DNA of 64,000 nucleotides from Rhynchospora pubera (GCA_028095005.1 CM051459.1:198377902-198441901); one strand, 5' to 3'; counted from the first letter of the stretch, positions 1-10,520 are shown. The notes: a model not told the origin generated them from the sequence alone. Program-made: numbers and translations.

Positions 1-594
1 TTTCACAAACATTTCACAATTTTACAATCATTGTATTTCACAATTTTACAATCAATCAATCAATCTACAAGCAATTCACAAACATTTCTATTCAAACAAT
101 AATAAAATAAACATATAAAAAAGTTAACCTGGAGCAGAAAGGAATTGACTCTCTTCTAAACAATTTTTAACCTACATTTTTAATTAATACCATCAATTAT
201 TACCATTTTTCTAATTTTTTCCATATTTAATTATCAAAATCTTAATTATTAAAAAGCAAAAAAAAAATAAATTACCCATAAATTTTCATATGATTTTTTC
301 TTATTTTTCCGTATTTTTAAAATAATTTTACAATTTATTATCTATTTTTCTAATTAATTAAGTAGTGAATAAACAAATAAAAAGACAAAAAAATCCAATC
401 TAATTAATAAATTAGATATAAATTTATATTTTTTCCTTATTTTTTCAGATTTTTTTAATATTTTCTCTTTTTTTTATTTAATTAACTAAATTAAAAACTA
501 ATAAACTAAATAAATAAATAATTAAATAAAAAAAAATAAAACTTACTGTGCTCGCGTGGAAAGGGAGGTCCAGAGCGAGTGCGAAGCAGTCTCC
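1..594. other. AT-rich upstream spacer, no gene seen
   Basis: Very AT-rich sequence dominated by A and T runs. I see no coding potential, RNA gene or clear transposon end. It probably belongs to the distal upstream region of the SPT2-A gene. Confidence 0.5.
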
Positions 595-744
595 TTAGAT
601 CGGAACCCATATATATAAAGTAAAGTTTAGATCGGAATCCTGGATTCCGATCTAAGCTTTGATCGAAAACTTAGAATCCGATCAAAGGTTAGATCGGAAT
701 CCAGGATTCCGATCTAACGTTCGGAATCCAGGATTCCGATCTAA
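595..744. repeat. Cluster of 29-bp palindromes
   Basis: Two perfect 29-bp inverted repeats (627-655 and 689-717) have 14-bp arms built on TTAGATCGGAATCC and a single central base. A partial copy lies at 721-744, a half copy at 595-606, and between the two full copies sits a related hairpin with arms at 657-665 and 679-687 (CTTTGATCG). The block lies about 300-450 bp upstream of the leader exon of SPT2-A. It matches no element family I recognise. Confidence 0.75.
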
Positions 745-839
745 AGATACTATTTATATTAAACTGATTATATTGATATTAATTTTAATGGATTATATTA
801 TTTTAATATTATTTTTTAAAATTTCGGCATAACATAACG

Positions 840-1038
840 TAACAAAAGTCGACTCTCTCTGACTCCTTCCAAGCCTTCGAAGAATCGGGAGAACACTGTC
901 ACTAATAATTAATAAAAAGTAAAAACCACTCAGTAGGCAGTAGCTAACAACTTAGAACCAACTAGAAGTTACAACCAGCTTACAAATTAAAGTCGGTGTC
1001 TAGAACATACTAGAAGAACAATCGGCGTTACTCGGACG
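840..1038 (+). other. SPT2-A 5'-UTR leader exon (3' end defined)
   Basis: The exon ends at 1038 in front of a GTGAGT donor. The last bases (ATCGGCGTTACTCGGA) are repeated almost exactly at the end of the leader exon of SPT2-B, where the donor is GTAAGT at 17618-17613. This conservation is the evidence that it is a transcribed leader exon. The 5' edge given here is only a guess. The following intron runs to the acceptor ending at 5837 and contains the copia element. Confidence 0.6.
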
Positions 1039-1157
1039 GTGAGTCTCTTCCGTTTTCTCTTCCAAATCGGAGACAGTCGAGAATTGTTTCCATAATCGGA
1101 TCTAGGGTTGACGATAAAGTTTCAAAACCATGGTCAATAGACTGTTGCTATGGTGGA

Positions 1158-1379
1158 TGACAAATAACAAATTTGAGATAAAAATCTGTTCTATCTTCTT
1201 ATTTCTTCTTTTCTCTTCATATACAGGGGAGAGACAAAACATAAAAGGAAATAAAATAAATCTTCAATCTAGAGAAACTATCCTAAACAATATTCTTGCA
1301 ATCTAATCAAATCTAATACCAAATCTCATTCACTTGACATATATACAAAGATTCTGTATATCTAATTTATATCGTCACA
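1158..1379 (-). repeat. Copia 3' LTR (left copy)
   Basis: 222 bp, starts TGACAAATAAC and ends ATCGTCACA on the plus strand. It is the 3' LTR because the element reads on the minus strand, and it matches the right copy without visible change. Confidence 0.97.
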
Positions 1380-1386
1380 CTCCCCC

Positions 1387-4300
1387 TCAAGTCGGAGCAT
1401 GAGGATCATGAATGCCCAACTTGCCAAGTAAATACTGAAACTGTCTCTTGCCAAGAGCTTTTGTAAAAATGTCTGCCAATTGATCTGTCGTCCGAACATG
1501 TGAGGTAACAATATGTCCAACACGAACCATGTCTCTTACATAATGACAATCCACTTCAATGTGTTTAGTACGTTCATGGAAAACTGGGTTAGATGCTATG
1601 TGAATAGCAGCTTGACTATCACAAAACAACTTCATAGGTTGTGTATGTGAGACACCAAGAAATTGGAGAAGAGACTTGAGCCATGTAAACTCACAAGCGG
1701 TGGTCGCCATTGAGCGATATTCTGCTTCAGCAGAGGATCGAGAGACATTATGCTGCTTTTTGGTCTTCCAAGAGATAGGTGATTGCCCTAACATCACAAA
1801 GTACCAGGTTAACGAGCGTCTAGTCAAGGGACAACTCGCCCAATCTGAGTCACAATAGGCATACAGACGAAGATCACTGTCAGCACGAAGTACAACACCT
1901 TGTCCGGGATTACCTTTCAGATACCTCAATACTCTAATAGCAGCATCATAATGAGCTTGGAGAGGAGACTGCATAAATTGTGCCAACACATGCACCGAAT
2001 AACACAACTCAGGTCGTGTAATTGTCAAGTAGATTAGGCGTCCCACAATTCTCCTGTACTGCTCAGGATCATCCAATGGTAGACCAGTTGCATTCAATAA
2101 TTGATGATTTTGCTCAATAGGAAAAGCTGCAGGTTTAGCGCCAAGTAACCCACTTTCAGCCAATATGTCAAGTGTATACTTGCGCTGACATAAAAATAGA
2201 CCACCTGATCCACGTGCTATCTCAATGCCAAGAAAATATTTAAGAGCTCCAAGATCCTTCATGTGAAAAGTGCCACTCAAGTACTGTTTAAACCCTTTGA
2301 CAGCCTCTGAGTTATTTCCAGCTATAACCAGATCATCAACATACACAAGAATGGCGAGAAATACATCACCTTTGGTGTATGAAAATAATGAATAATCAGC
2401 CTTTGATTGAACAAATCCATAGGATTCCAAGGCTGCACTCAGCTTAGAGAACCACATTCGCGGAGCTTGACGCAATCCATAAAGAGATTTCCTCAATCGA
2501 CACACTTTGCTAGGTTGAGAGCAAGCGAATCCTGGCGGTAGACGCATATAAACCTCTTCATTTAAATCTCCATGCAAGAATGCATTATGCACATCCATCT
2601 GATGCAATTCCCACCCTTTTGCAATGGCTACAGCCAAGAAGGTTCTCACGCTAACCATCTTTGCAACTGGAGCAAATGTTTCAGTATAATCAATTCCTTC
2701 AACTTGGCGATTACCAAGAACCACCAATCGTGCCTTGTATCGCTCAATGCTCCCATCTGAGTGATATTTGATACGATACACCCATTTGCATCCAATTGCC
2801 GTCTTTGTTGGAGGCAAATCTTCTATGGTCCATGTTCCATTGCGCTCCAGTGCATCTATTTCTGTCTGCATCGCATCTCTCCAATGCTTGTCTTTCATCG
2901 CTTCTCCAAAATGACGCGGTTCTTTGCCTGCTGTAACTGCAGCTAGAAAAATTCTATGTGCCATAGAAAATTTGTTACAATTCACATAATGAGTTATTGG
3001 ATAGAGACTACCTGAGGAGTCGACAGGTGTGGGGTGAGCTTTAGATGGGTCACAAAATGCTGTATAACATATGTAGTCTTGAAGGTGAGATGGAGGCTTG
3101 CGAGATCGTTGAACACGACCATTCAGATCAGAAGAAGGTGATGCACTCTGTCCTGGTGCATCCTGTCTTGTTCCACCTGCACTTAGTTCAAGACCCGATG
3201 CGCCTGCATGACCGGGTGCACTCTCACCCGATGCGCCTGCATCATGACCGGGTGCACTCTCACCCGATGCGCCTGCACTATGTCCGGGTGCACTCTCACC
3301 CGATGCGCCTGCACTATGTCCGGGTGCACTCTCACCCGAAGCTCCTGCACTATGACCGGGTGCACTCTCACCCGATGCAAATGCATTCTGATCAACATAG
3401 TTATGTTCATTCCATAATGCAGGTGAACCATGTTCGGGTGCACTCCCCCTTACTTGTTTAAAAGGAAACTCATCTTCACAAAACACTACATCACGTGTAA
3501 CAATAAATTCTTTTGTCTCCAAATCATAAACTTGCCATCCTTTCTTTCCAAAAGGATATCCAACAAACACACATCTTCTGCTTCTACTATCAAATTTATC
3601 AGATATTCTAGACTTGTGAGTATAACACATACAACCAAATGTGCGAATTGAAGCATAAGACGGTGGTTTACCAAATAGCATTTCATAAGGAGTTCTATTT
3701 TGCAACAAAGGAGTGGGAGTTCTATTAATGAGAAAAGCAGCCGTGAGGATGCACTCGCCCCAAAATTCAAGAGGCAAGTTCGATTGAAATCTCAATGCTC
3801 TTGCTACATTAAGAATGTGTCTATGTTTTCTTTCCACTCTTCCATTCTGTTGTGGGGTTCTTACACATGAGGTTTGGTGCAAAATTCCATTTTCAACATA
3901 AAACTTTGACATGAGTCCAGATTTGAACTCGGCCCCATTATCACTCCTAACACATTTAACGGTTCTACAAAATTGAGTTCGAACCATTTTACAGAATGAC
4001 TGAATTGAGTTAGCAACTTCACTCTTTTCGGCTATCAAATACACCCACACAGCACGAGTGAAATCATCCACTATAGTAAGAAAATAGTGTGCACCGCAAT
4101 GAGAAGTAACACTATAAGGACCCCAAATATCACAATGTATCAATTCAAAAGGTTCATTTGATTTATTTGAACTCACTGGAAAAGGTATTCTACTTTGTTT
4201 GGAGCGCATGCAAATGTCACACACACCATTTGTCACATCACCGTCACCTTCAATACTAGGGAAAAGACAAGTTATCTTACTGGAAGGATGACCCATTCGT

Positions 4301-5250
4301 TGATGCCACAGTTCATAAGTTGTCTCCTTTCTTGTATGAAAAACTTGATTTGGTGCCAAAGGATGATAATAGTAGACCCCATCTCTTAGCTCACCCACAC
4401 CAATCGGTATCCTCAAATTACGGTCCTGAATGACACATAACTCATTAGTGAATATAACAAAACAATCATTATCTGATATAAGTTTACTAAGTGAGATAAG
4501 ATTGCAATTCAATGTAGGCACATATAAAACTTTTCTAAGAGTGAGTTTTCCTTGAAGAACTACTTGTCCTTCGTGCTTAGCCATGGTTTGAGTCCCGTTT
4601 GGAAGTCCAACCGATGAAGGTAAAATATCATAAACGCCTTGTAGGCATTCATAATCTCCAGTCATATGATGAGATGCACCACTGTCTAATATCCACTTCA
4701 GAGATGCACCTGCATTGTGTGATGCGCCTATATTGGAATTGGCTAGAACAACCATGATTTGCTGCATCTGCACGTCAGAGAGCCCAGGTATGAGGACTTG
4801 TGACTCATGCTTCTTGTCTGGTCCATGTGGTGCATTGTAGGTGACACCAGCATTCGCATAGTGCACCTGCACTGGGCGCGCCTGCACTCTGTTGTCGACT
4901 CTACTTTGTTGCTTGCCGCTGGATGCACCTGGATGCACCCGCATTGAACAAACATGCATTTCTGGGCGCACCTTTATCGAATGCGCCTGCACTCTGGCTG
5001 CATCTCGTGCCTTATTCTTGAACACTATTTGCGCCTTCTTGCTCACCGGTTGTTTCATGTGTTCCGGTAGCACCTGTTGCACCTTAGCAACAATACCACG
5101 CCTAGTACCAAAATTCGAAGCAGGTGCCATAGCTGTTGGAACAATGATCTTCCTCGCGGCGAACTTTTTCTCCATAGCCGTAATTAGAAATGAGGAGTCA
5201 TCACTCTCGACATCCTCAAGCAGATCAAATCGGTTCAAGATTGACACCAT
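1387..5250 (-). CDS. Copia polyprotein (PR-IN-RT-RH), gag missing
   Basis: An intact 1,287-residue frame. Visible modules in order are: an aspartic protease motif (ILDSGASHHMTGD, Asp about 189); the integrase zinc site (HQRMGHP then CDICMRSK, about 315-350); the integrase core with SDNGAEF near 437 and PQQNGRVERKH after it; a linker of 12-residue repeats (about 625-690); reverse transcriptase with YVDD near 970; and RNase H (CDSDWA, SSAEAEYR, FCDSQAA) at about 1130-1250. No gag domain and no CCHC zinc knuckle precede the protease. The first 60 residues (NRFDLLEDVESDDSSFLI and on) resemble instead the Stm1_N segment of plant RGGA-type RNA-binding proteins. The ATG lies only 26 bp from the LTR. 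The enzymes look functional, but without gag the element probably needs a helper for particle formation. Confidence 0.93.
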   Translation of the reverse strand: MVSILNRFDLLEDVESDDSSFLITAMEKKFAARKIIVPTAMAPASNFGTRRGIVAKVQQVLPEHMKQPVSKKAQIVFKNKARDAARVQAHSIKVRPEMHVCSMRVHPGASSGKQQSRVDNRVQARPVQVHYANAGVTYNAPHGPDKKHESQVLIPGLSDVQMQQIMVVLANSNIGASHNAGASLKWILDSGASHHMTGDYECLQGVYDILPSSVGLPNGTQTMAKHEGQVVLQGKLTLRKVLYVPTLNCNLISLSKLISDNDCFVIFTNELCVIQDRNLRIPIGVGELRDGVYYYHPLAPNQVFHTRKETTYELWHQRMGHPSSKITCLFPSIEGDGDVTNGVCDICMRSKQSRIPFPVSSNKSNEPFELIHCDIWGPYSVTSHCGAHYFLTIVDDFTRAVWVYLIAEKSEVANSIQSFCKMVRTQFCRTVKCVRSDNGAEFKSGLMSKFYVENGILHQTSCVRTPQQNGRVERKHRHILNVARALRFQSNLPLEFWGECILTAAFLINRTPTPLLQNRTPYEMLFGKPPSYASIRTFGCMCYTHKSRISDKFDSRSRRCVFVGYPFGKKGWQVYDLETKEFIVTRDVVFCEDEFPFKQVRGSAPEHGSPALWNEHNYVDQNAFASGESAPGHSAGASGESAPGHSAGASGESAPGHSAGASGESAPGHDAGASGESAPGHAGASGLELSAGGTRQDAPGQSASPSSDLNGRVQRSRKPPSHLQDYICYTAFCDPSKAHPTPVDSSGSLYPITHYVNCNKFSMAHRIFLAAVTAGKEPRHFGEAMKDKHWRDAMQTEIDALERNGTWTIEDLPPTKTAIGCKWVYRIKYHSDGSIERYKARLVVLGNRQVEGIDYTETFAPVAKMVSVRTFLAVAIAKGWELHQMDVHNAFLHGDLNEEVYMRLPPGFACSQPSKVCRLRKSLYGLRQAPRMWFSKLSAALESYGFVQSKADYSLFSYTKGDVFLAILVYVDDLVIAGNNSEAVKGFKQYLSGTFHMKDLGALKYFLGIEIARGSGGLFLCQRKYTLDILAESGLLGAKPAAFPIEQNHQLLNATGLPLDDPEQYRRIVGRLIYLTITRPELCYSVHVLAQFMQSPLQAHYDAAIRVLRYLKGNPGQGVVLRADSDLRLYAYCDSDWASCPLTRRSLTWYFVMLGQSPISWKTKKQHNVSRSSAEAEYRSMATTACEFTWLKSLLQFLGVSHTQPMKLFCDSQAAIHIASNPVFHERTKHIEVDCHYVRDMVRVGHIVTSHVRTTDQLADIFTKALGKRQFQYLLGKLGIHDPHAPT
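3190..3378 (-). repeat. 36-bp tandem repeats in copia polyprotein linker
   Basis: Five near-identical units encode the 12-residue motif SGESAPGHSAGA (variants HDAGA and HAGA), between integrase and reverse transcriptase. The units stay in frame. The same TGCRCCTGCA-like core recurs in the protein's N-terminal part (4670-5000). Confidence 0.9.
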
Positions 5251-5276
5251 GGTGATTCAACCTGGCTCTGATACCA

Positions 5277-5498
5277 TGACAAATAACAAATTTGAGATAA
5301 AAATCTGTTCTATCTTCTTATTTCTTCTTTTCTCTTCATATACAGGGGAGAGACAAAACATAAAAGGAAATAAAATAAATCTTCAATCTAGAGAAACTAT
5401 CCTAAACAATATTCTTGCAATCTAATCAAATCTAATACCAAATCTCATTCACTTGACATATATACAAAGATTCTGTATATCTAATTTATATCGTCACA
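5277..5498 (-). repeat. Copia 5' LTR (right copy)
   Basis: 222 bp, TG...CA. It is next to the tRNA-Met primer-binding site, which makes it the 5' LTR of the minus-strand element. It is followed directly by the second GTGGA target copy. Confidence 0.97.
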
Positions 5499-5837
5499 GT
5501 GGAAGGTGCTAGTTTAAGTTAAGGTATTTCAGAAGCAATACTATTGGGTTAAGGGTTCGGGTGGAATTAATGGGTCTCCGCTAATCCTTGCTTGGTCTCT
5601 GAATTTGTACTAGATATGAATTTTGTGTGACTTTGTTCAACATTTAGCTTAATCAGGATATGGAATTTATATAATTAGAAGAAATTCCAGATTAGTAGTT
5701 TGGTCTTTGTGGAATTTTGAGACAGCTTTGAGTAAAAAAATTTTAATATATAACAACTATTGAAAGATTTTGGTTCGGATTTTTTATTATTATTTTTTTG
5801 GTATGTCACGTCTCCTAATGTATTCCTCTTTTTGCAG

Positions 5838-5898
5838 GAGTGACGCCATATTCCAGCCCTTTCATTCTGCTACCAGGATTTAGTTAATTTTATGCAAG
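5838..5898 (+). other. SPT2-A second exon, 5'-UTR part
   Basis: The acceptor TTTTTGCAG ends at 5837. The 61 nt up to the ATG match the same stretch of SPT2-B (GCCATATTCC, CTACCAGGATT), confirming the intron boundary on the far side of the retrotransposon. Confidence 0.8.
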
Positions 5899-8800
5899 AT
5901 GAGGGATCCGTACGACAATGTAGGTTATTTTTTATATTTATACTACTTTGTTTAGAAACTCTTTATAAAATACTGTATAGCCTGGATGCAGTTTATACCT
6001 TCTGGTTAGGCCTCCTGAAAATCTAGGTTAAATTTCAGAAAGGAGTCTAACCGAGTAGTTTAGGCATAATAAATGTAGGATGTAAAAGGTAAAATGGAAA
6101 TAAATAAATTAATGCAGAGATTGCGGTTAATTAAGGAATGAATTGGTTAAAGTCGGATTGAACTTAAAAAACTTTTTTGATAGGACTATTATGATGACGA
6201 GGAGGAAGGTTATGTTGATGAATATGAAGAAGAGGAAGAAGAGCAGGAAGAGGTGAGAGAACTACCGAAACCAACAAAAGAAGAAAAGGAGTTTCTTAGC
6301 AGGAGAGAGAGGCTAAAGGAAAAATTTAGACAAAAACTGTCAAAGGAGATGGCCTCTGCTTTTGGCCGTTCTGCTTTGCGTAAAACCCTGAAGACTTCCT
6401 CTGAGAACAAGTATGTTTTATGCCTTTTTTTGCTTTCTCTCTCTCTATATATATATCTATCTTAATTACATTTTCTCATTTACTATTTTTAACCAGTCTA
6501 GTTAACCAACTATTTTGGCTTCTTGTAACTGGCAACCAACTGGTTTGGCTTCTTGGCTAGATAAGGGTTAGTGAGGATCAGACAGGGAAGGCCCTTGACG
6601 CTGGAATTTTAATTTATGTTAGTTTTTAATAATTGGGACTTTTGCCGAAAATAATATTTGCGGGACCAGATGAGAGGAAAAAGTAATTTTTTTTGGTATC
6701 CTTCGAGGGAATAATGGGATTCGTCTTGAGACACTCTTCTCTTTGTAGTACTATGTATGATCTTCTATTTATTCTGCTTGGCGCAGATAAATTTGTACCA
6801 ATTGAAGAAATAGAGAAGAAAAACAATCATGCTGTTAAAGCTTACAACTTTGATTGTCTTTTCAGGATCAAACTTATTTTACTCATGCTGTTTTTAATTT
6901 TCTGGACAGATTTGGAGCCTTTTTTGGACCTTCCTTACCTGGAATCGCTCCACGCGTGATTGAAGAAACCAAATCTTTGAAGGAGAATGGGTATCTGCAT
7001 TCTTCAAAACATTTGAGCTCTTCTACTACTGTATGTGTTAGTTCCTTTTCCTGTTATATTATTACTGTTATTGACTGAAGTTATGTATATGTGGATCTCT
7101 AAACATGGCCTTACAACATAACTTTTTATAGAATGGTGCTGCTCCAATGTCCTCAAGACCTAAGTCATTAAATGGACAGAGTCATCGCCCTAAAATAGTC
7201 AACGGGGTATGTCCTATAATAAATTTTATATAACTTTCAGTACATTTTTGGGTGAATAAAATTCATCAGGATGTTGCTAATCTCAAGTATTATGAAGATG
7301 TACATCTTGTAAAGGACTAATTGGTTGGTGTTTCTAGTTTCCATCGCTTCTGCATTTTTCAACTCTCAACCCTGAGAGGTAGTTGGCGTATCTTGTAATA
7401 ATAAAAAAAAGTTCAGAGCCTTTATCCCAAACAAGTTGGGGTAGGCTAGAAATGACACCTCGACCCCTGGTCTTGTATCTTGTAATGATAGGATGCATAT
7501 TTTTTTGTGATATTTTTATACTATGTAAGATTTTTTTTTTTTTTTGAGTCAAATACTATGTAAGTTGAGTATATCTAAATTTGTAGGGCTTATCGCTTTC
7601 AGGTTAAGAAGAAGGTTGAGATTTTGAAAGACAACCGAGACTACTCATTTTTGTTCTCAGATGATGCTGATACACCCCATGAGCCCTCTACAAAAAGCAT
7701 TTCTCAGTTAAGATCAGGTCAGTTTGGGTTCTTTGTCCTGACTAAAGTTTTTCTTTGGTAACACCTCAGCACTTTGTAGAAAGGTGCCAAAAAGGAATGG
7801 CAGGTTTGCATTGATCTGTTTTTCACTTGTTCTAATTATGGTTGGTCCATTTACTCATGGTTGTTCCAGGTCATTCCACTGTGTCTTGTGTTGTTCAGAA
7901 TTTGAGCTTTGGATCTGTACAGTTCTGGGTTGTCCTTTCTAACCACTCGGGTACAGCACTTGTGTCAAATATATTTTCATGAACAATTTGAGTTGAGGCA
8001 CTCTAAAAACCATAAATGATGTATTCTAAAAACCCAACCAATCTTTGTAAATCCTAAATATAAAATCGAAGCATGGGTTCCGAGTATAAAAGTACACGAT
8101 CTAGTTGGTCCAGTGACCTGTTGTTGAGCTGGGGGACCAAAAAACAACCAAAGCACATCCTTTGGTTCTTTTATGGATAAATACTCATACAGATTTTTCC
8201 TCATGTCAAAGATCCTTCTACATCCCAGCACTTATCTTCTAGGCACATGAAGGAGCCATCGAGAGGCCATCTGACAGGGCCCAATGGCAGGTCTGCACCC
8301 TGTCCCGCAGGCAACCCTGCCCAGAGACATTTGCAACAACAGCATCCCAGGCAGGGGAGTACAGGTCAGAGACACCCCCAGCAGCAGCTTCAGCGGTCAG
8401 GCACCTCTAGGCAGCATTCGCCTCCATCCAACCGACCGAGGCCCATGCCAAGTGGGTCTCAACGTCCCCGCCCTAGTACTGGTTCAAAAGCTCCTACAAC
8501 AAGCACAGCAGTCAATAAGGCTCCTATGAAGGCCGTTAATGGCACCAGCAACCAGCATCCTGTTGTAAAAAAGGCTACTCTAAATGGCACCAGAAACCAT
8601 CATCCTATGAAGGCTATTAATGGCACCAGCAACCATCATCCTATGAAGGCTATTAATGGCACCAGCAACCAAAATCCTGTTGTAAAGAAAACTTCTTTTA
8701 GTTCAAACTCAAGGTCGCAAGCTTCTCTTGTGCAACGGCATCCAACTGAAAAGAAAATAGGTTCTTTATCAGCAAAACCAGGTGTAAAATCAACCCCACC

Positions 8801-9511
8801 GTCAAAACCTCAGGTTAGTTACAGTAACAGACGTAGCTATTATGTACATGTGTTCAAAGCTTTAAATACCTATATGTCAAAGAAGCACTCTTATATTCTT
8901 ATTCTGTTTATTTATGTTTTGGCACCAACAGCTATCAAAGCATATGGCCACCAATGCTAATGGTAGAGTTGGAGATCATGGGAACAAGAATATCGTGGTA
9001 AAGAAGAAACCAGTTGCAAAAAGACCCTTCGATGATGAAGAGGATGATGCCATTGGCCTGATCCGAAGAATGTTCAAGTATGTATTGGTTGTTAGAAACT
9101 TATTATTGTTTTTCTAATCGTAATTACTTTCGCTTAATCATTATGAGTATAGTATTTGTTCAAGTTGTTAATATAATAATTAAAAATGATTATTTTGGCA
9201 GCTACAACCCTAACAGATGGGCAGGGAGGGAAGAGGATGACAGTGACATGGAAGTCGGGTTTGATGTTATTCAAAAGGAGGAACGATTAAGGTGCAAATT
9301 CTATCATCCATAACTTCTATTTGTCTTTATAATTTATAACAATTTTCTGGAGGGTCTTATTGCTAATAATGATATTTATAAGCCACTGATCCTGCCATAA
9401 TGTTTCAGTTCACAAATTGCAAGAAAGGAAGACGAGGAGCAATTGCGCCTCATCGAGGAGGAAGAGAGGAGGGAGCGCATGAGAAAGAAGCAGAAATTGC
9501 GACATTCATGA
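5899..9511 (+). CDS. SPT2: SPT2-A, SPT2-type chromatin protein
   Basis: Nine coding exons: 5899-5919, 6184-6410, 6910-7030, 7132-7206, 7603-7717, 8212-8813, 8932-9077, 9202-9291 and 9409-9511. They total 1,500 nt (499 aa). The start is the ATG in MRDPYDN; an in-frame TAG lies just upstream, and the paralogue has an ATG at the same place. The N-terminus is strongly acidic (YYDDEEEGYVDEYEEE), the middle is basic and rich in Ser, Pro and Gln, and the C-terminus (about 410-499) is the SPT2 signature: DDEEDDAIGLIRRMF, NYNPNRWAGREEDDSDMEVG and a charged coiled coil ending KKQKLRHS. In known family members this domain binds histones H3-H4 during transcription. A nuclear histone-chaperone role is inferred. 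Exon 7 has an in-frame minisatellite. A 4.3-kb copia element occupies the 5'-UTR intron and could lower or alter expression. Confidence 0.9.
7518..7564 (-). mobile_element. Ultra-short poly(A) insert with 12-bp target duplication
   Basis: ATACTATGTAAG occurs at 7518-7529 and 7553-7564. The 23 bp between them is, on the minus strand, a seven-base head (TTGACTC) followed by about 15 A. It lies in intron 5 of SPT2-A. The structure is that of a severely 5'-truncated LINE-mobilised insert. Confidence 0.55.
8540..8690 (+). repeat. In-frame minisatellite in SPT2-A exon 7
   Basis: The segment encodes several copies of a HPMKAINGTSN-like unit. SPT2-B has a single equivalent (APMKAVNGTSN). It accounts for most of the 111-nt difference between the two exons 7. 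Confidence 0.85.
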
Positions 9512-9931
9512 TAACAACAACAGTGCTAGTTTACTTTTGTTTATTTTAGTACAGAGTTCAAATTTGGATTTTGGATTTAGGAGCAGGGATTGGAAATAGA
9601 CTGTTAAAAGTTGAATTTTGATGCTCAATCTCAACTAAGGGGTTTTAGCTCATCTAGTGTTGTAATTTGGTGTAAGCCTGTAGCATAGTTGCTGTTAAGG
9701 GTAAACTTTTGAATTTCTTTCTGCTAGTTGTTGAATCTGTAAGTAGTATTGTAGCTTGTAGAATTGCTTTTGAACACTATCGTCTTTGAATAATTGGTTT
9801 CAGAATAGAGTGTAGTTAATCATGTGGGCGAGTTGTGTACATTCCGCAGAGAGTACTGATATCGTAATATTTTCTATTACATATGATAGTCACCTGTGGC
9901 TATATCTTATGATGTGGCATGCAATCTCTTA

Positions 9932-10104
9932 GGCCCTGATCAAAATGTTTTTTTTTTGTGGGATTTTATTTCGTTTCATAAGATTTTGTTGGATTTAAAT
10001 ATGTAGAAATTCCAACTAAATGATACCAAACTTTTTCATTTTGATCAAGAATTTTCCAATGAAATGAAATTCCAGGTTAAAAAAATGGGATTTTGTTCGG
10101 GGCC
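9932..10104. mobile_element. Tourist-like MITE, family 1 copy 1
   Basis: 173 bp with terminal inverted repeats GGCCCTGATCAAAAT and ATTTTGTTCGGGGCC, flanked by TTA on both sides (9929-9931 and 10105-10107). A 3-bp TTA duplication is typical of PIF/Harbinger (Tourist) MITEs. The same termini are found at 26268-26468. Confidence 0.85.
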
Positions 10105-10520
10105 TTAGTCCGGTGTTGTTTGATGGCCGAAGAATGCAAACGGTCTCCTCGAATTTGACAATTTTCTATGGTTTTAAGACCTTGGTCCTGATTTTTGTAT
10201 GCTCTGACAAGTAGACCTGTCAATATACTGAAACGGAACATGGAAATGACTGAAATCAATAGAAAATGAAGAGCGGAATGTTAAACGAAACGTAAAACTG
10301 TTTCGTTTACTGGAATGAAACGAAAACAGAAGAGTGATTTTGTTCAGTTATTAAAACGAAATGTTAAATGGAAAAGACTTGTTCCGTTCCATTTCGCACG
10401 TTTGACAGGTCAATTGACAAGGTAATTAAGTGAACGCTAAAGACGACATATTTTTGAGATAGTTTTTGTATATATGGCATATTTCCTTAAGGTGTCTGTG
10501 GCATAAGGTTATATCTTTTA
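10105..10520. other. Spacer, no gene seen
   Basis: Between the MITE and the foldback. It contains several short repeats around GAAACGAAA (10220-10400), but I see no reading frame with support and no terminal repeats. Confidence 0.4.

Larger units (their letters stand above)
1158..5498 (-). mobile_element. Ty1/copia LTR retrotransposon, recent insertion
   Basis: A complete 4,341-bp element lies on the minus strand. It is bounded by two 222-bp LTRs (1158-1379 and 5277-5498) that begin TG and end CA and show no difference by eye. A 5-bp target duplication GTGGA flanks it (1153-1157 and 5499-5503). The primer-binding site complementary to initiator tRNA-Met (TGGTATCAGAGCC on the minus strand) directly abuts the right LTR (5261-5276). 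A polypurine tract (CTTGAGGGGGAG on the minus strand) abuts the left LTR. It sits in the 5'-UTR intron of SPT2-A in the opposite orientation. Short LTRs and a single long frame fit the Ale/Retrofit group; that lineage assignment is tentative. Confidence 0.97.

Noticed and set aside
3045..3461. 138-codon plus-strand frame of His/Arg/Val repeats
   Set aside because: It is the antisense reading of the copia linker repeats; its repetitive composition comes entirely from the 36-bp units.
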